This document shows, piece after piece, positions 5,283-6,945 of a stretch of 6,945 bases of DNA. The translations under genes were made by a program, and so were the position numbers. The notes under the pieces are model-generated. The model was not told the origin of the DNA. It saw only the letters and a program-made list of their open reading frames with translations, and searched no databases. This DNA is from JBGSYJ01 sp041750915 (GTDB lineage Bacteria > Acidobacteriota > Thermoanaerobaculia > Gp7-AA8), in assembly GCA_041750915.1 (NCBI GenBank), contig JBGSYJ010000019.1, positions 1-6,945 on the forward strand, in the 5' to 3' direction. Each line of letters begins with the position of its first letter. The stretch's first letter is position 1.

Positions 5283-6945
5283 TTACTGGAACAATCGCTC
5301 GCGCTCGATCAACGCTCTCGTCGTCGCGTCCGCGTTCCGCCTGGCCGCTTCGATTCGCGAGGCGACGTCCGGCTCGCGCAGCAGCGCGCTCACCTGCGCG
5401 CGTTTGAACAGCGCCATCGCATAGCCGGGGTGCGACGAGGGAACCCGATCGAGCGAATCGCGGGCATCCTCGAACCGGCGCGCGTCGAGGTAGAGCACGC
5501 CGAGCTCCAGGTCGTAACGAAACGCGTCGCCCTGTGTCGAGTGCGCGCGCTCGAACGACTCGAGCGCCACCGGCGTATTGCCGGAAGCCATCGCGAGCTG
5601 GCCCACATGAAGCAGCTCTTCCGGCGTGGCCGCCTTCATCGTCAGTGCCCGCTGGCGCAGCTGCAGCGCTTCTTCGATGCGTCCCTGACGCTCGCGCCCC
5701 TCTGCCAACGCCTCGATTGCTGGAAGACGATCCGGCGTCTCCGCGAGCACTTTTTCCAGAAGCGGAATCGCCCGTTCCCACTCGCCCGTCCGCGCGTAGT
5801 GCAGCGCCATGTAATGCCGCACGTCGCTCGATGCCGGCGCGATCGACTCCGCTCTCCTGAACGCTGCTAGCGCACGGTCATTCTGTCCGAGCGCCGAGTT
5901 TGCAGCCGCGATCCGAAGCGCCGTCATCAGATTGTGGGGATCCGCGGCGAGGATTTTTTCGAGAAGCGGGATAGCCCGGCGATATTCGCCGGCGACGAAG
6001 AGTCCGGAGGCGCGGTCGAGATCGCCGAACATATGAGCCATGTCGCGGGGGCGCGGGGCATCGGGCCGCACGACAGGCCGGGAGTCCGAGCCGACGTATC
6101 CGAGGCTCGCGAGGCGCTTGCGCTCCTCCTCGCTGATGTTCTGTGCAGTCGGTTGCACTTCGAGTGAAGGAACAGGGTAGTCGCGCAGCGCCTGTCGTAC
6201 GCCGCGCGAGAGCGCCGCGTCTGAGGTCAAGTCGCGCGTTTCTCCGTAATCCGCAATCACGTCGTAGACCTCGATCGTACCGGCACGGATCGCCTTGAGT
6301 CTCCCGTCGATCGCCATCATCTGCGGCTGCCAGCCGAAGTTGAGAAACGGCTTCATCGCTTCGCCGACGACGACTTCACTCTCATCGCTGCGAAGGCTGC
6401 TCTCGGCTTCGAGTCCTGCGAGATCGAGAACAGTGTGAAAGACGCGGCGGTTGCTGACGGGCCGATCGCTCGTACCAGGCGCGATGTTGTCACCGACAAT
6501 GACGAGCGGAACGTGCATCGCTCCCTGATAGACGAGATTGCCGTGCTGCGCCTCGCCATGCTCTCCGAGACTTTCGCCGTGATCAGCTGTGACGATGACT
6601 GCGCCGCTTGCCTGATGCTTCTGGAACGCATCAACGAGGCGTCCCATCTCCTGGTCCATCGACGCGACTTCTCCGGCGTAGGGATTCGCCGCGTAACGGG
6701 TTTTGAACGGCTCCGGCGGCTCATACGGATAGTGCGGGTCGAAGTAGTGGACCCAGAGGAAGAGCGGCTTTTCAGGAGCTGTGCCCTGCAGGTGAGCGAC
6801 CGCGAGGTCCGTCGTCTCTTTCGCAGTGCGCTCGGAGCTTCCCTCACCCATCTGGTCTTCGTACACGTCGAACCCTCGGGCCAGGCCGTATCGGCGGTCG
6901 AGCGGATAGGCCGAGATGAACGCGGCGGTCTGATAGCCGGCATCG
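5283..6945 (-). CDS. Sulfatase-TPR fusion protein, C-terminal part (5' end off window)
   Basis: The frame is open from the right edge to a TAA at 5283-5285, about 553 visible residues. It begins D-A-G-Y-Q-T-A-A-F-I-S-A-Y-P-L-D, so the GTG at 6866 is internal. Counting from the edge, GYQTAAFISAYPLD, then GFDVYED, FDPHYPYEPP, TADHGESLGEHGE (119-131) and YQGAMHVPLVIVG are sulfatase/alkaline-phosphatase superfamily blocks; the DHG residues are probable metal ligands. The active-site C/S-x-P-x-R that would become formylglycine lies off the window, so catalytic competence cannot be judged. After RLASLGYVG (about 277-285) come several TPR-like helical pairs to the end, such as GEYRRAIPLLEKILAADP and GEWERAIPLLEKVLAETP. 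This fusion is familiar in Acidobacteriota-type genomes. Substrate unknown; a sulfate or phosphate ester hydrolase is likely. The TPR part suggests protein-protein contacts. The gene is convergent with the receptor gene, 143 bp apart. Confidence 0.9.
   Translation of the reverse strand, partial: DAGYQTAAFISAYPLDRRYGLARGFDVYEDQMGEGSSERTAKETTDLAVAHLQGTAPEKPLFLWVHYFDPHYPYEPPEPFKTRYAANPYAGEVASMDQEMGRLVDAFQKHQASGAVIVTADHGESLGEHGEAQHGNLVYQGAMHVPLVIVGDNIAPGTSDRPVSNRRVFHTVLDLAGLEAESSLRSDESEVVVGEAMKPFLNFGWQPQMMAIDGRLKAIRAGTIEVYDVIADYGETRDLTSDAALSRGVRQALRDYPVPSLEVQPTAQNISEEERKRLASLGYVGSDSRPVVRPDAPRPRDMAHMFGDLDRASGLFVAGEYRRAIPLLEKILAADPHNLMTALRIAAANSALGQNDRALAAFRRAESIAPASSDVRHYMALHYARTGEWERAIPLLEKVLAETPDRLPAIEALAEGRERQGRIEEALQLRQRALTMKAATPEELLHVGQLAMASGNTPVALESFERAHSTQGDAFRYDLELGVLYLDARRFEDARDSLDRVPSSHPGYAMALFKRAQVSALLREPDVASRIEAARRNADATTRALIERERLFQ

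Noticed and set aside
4156..5781. 541-codon minus-strand open frame across the receptor end and the sulfatase gene
   Set aside because: It is antisense to the receptor and out of frame with the sulfatase-TPR gene, Arg/Ala/Gly-rich, and crosses the terminator. Length alone reflects high GC.
5187..5870. Plus-strand open frame antisense to the TPR region
   Set aside because: Arg-rich mirror frame of helical TPR codons, with no start signals and no domain.

Overview
This 6.9-kb window is GC-rich and looks chromosomal. It most resembles an Acidobacteriota-type genome (Thermoanaerobaculia, Vicinamibacteria or a related lineage). Three protein types point there: a TonB-dependent receptor with an N-terminal carboxypeptidase-regulatory-like domain (Oar type), a sulfatase-TPR fusion, and an AttH/CrtC-like secreted hydrolase. 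Two kinds of intergenic repeat fit as well: a CCTGAGCG..AGCGAAGGATC palindrome and CCCTCTCCCC hairpins. The lineage is inferred from gene content and style; there is no rRNA or marker gene.

Layout: (1) 1-684 (+) is the 3' part of an AttH/CrtC-like lipocalin-fold protein whose start lies off the left edge. (2) 685-997 has no gene and is dominated by a roughly 250-bp composite repeat. CAGTAGA-type heptamer arrays in opposite orientation flank a 30-bp-arm palindrome and two smaller hairpins. (3) 998-1795 (+) is an exported DUF4097-type beta-repeat protein. (4) 1796-2181 has no gene. It holds two CCCTCTCCCCG palindromes with decayed repeat modules, then an A+T-richer leader with an 8-bp inverted repeat. 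(5) 2182-5139 (+) is a complete Oar-like TonB-dependent outer-membrane receptor of 985 aa, followed by a strong intrinsic terminator. (6) 5214-5276 is a third copy of the CCCTCTCCCCG palindrome. (7) 5283-6945 (-) is the C-terminal part of a sulfatase-TPR protein, convergent with the receptor and open at the right edge.

The two smaller plus-strand proteins and the receptor are all predicted to act in the cell envelope, but the long repeat-filled gaps argue against a tight operon. No defence system, mobile-element transposase, CRISPR array, tRNA or rRNA is visible. The genes are ordinary for such genomes. The most unusual material is intergenic, especially the nested inverted-repeat element at 685-934.
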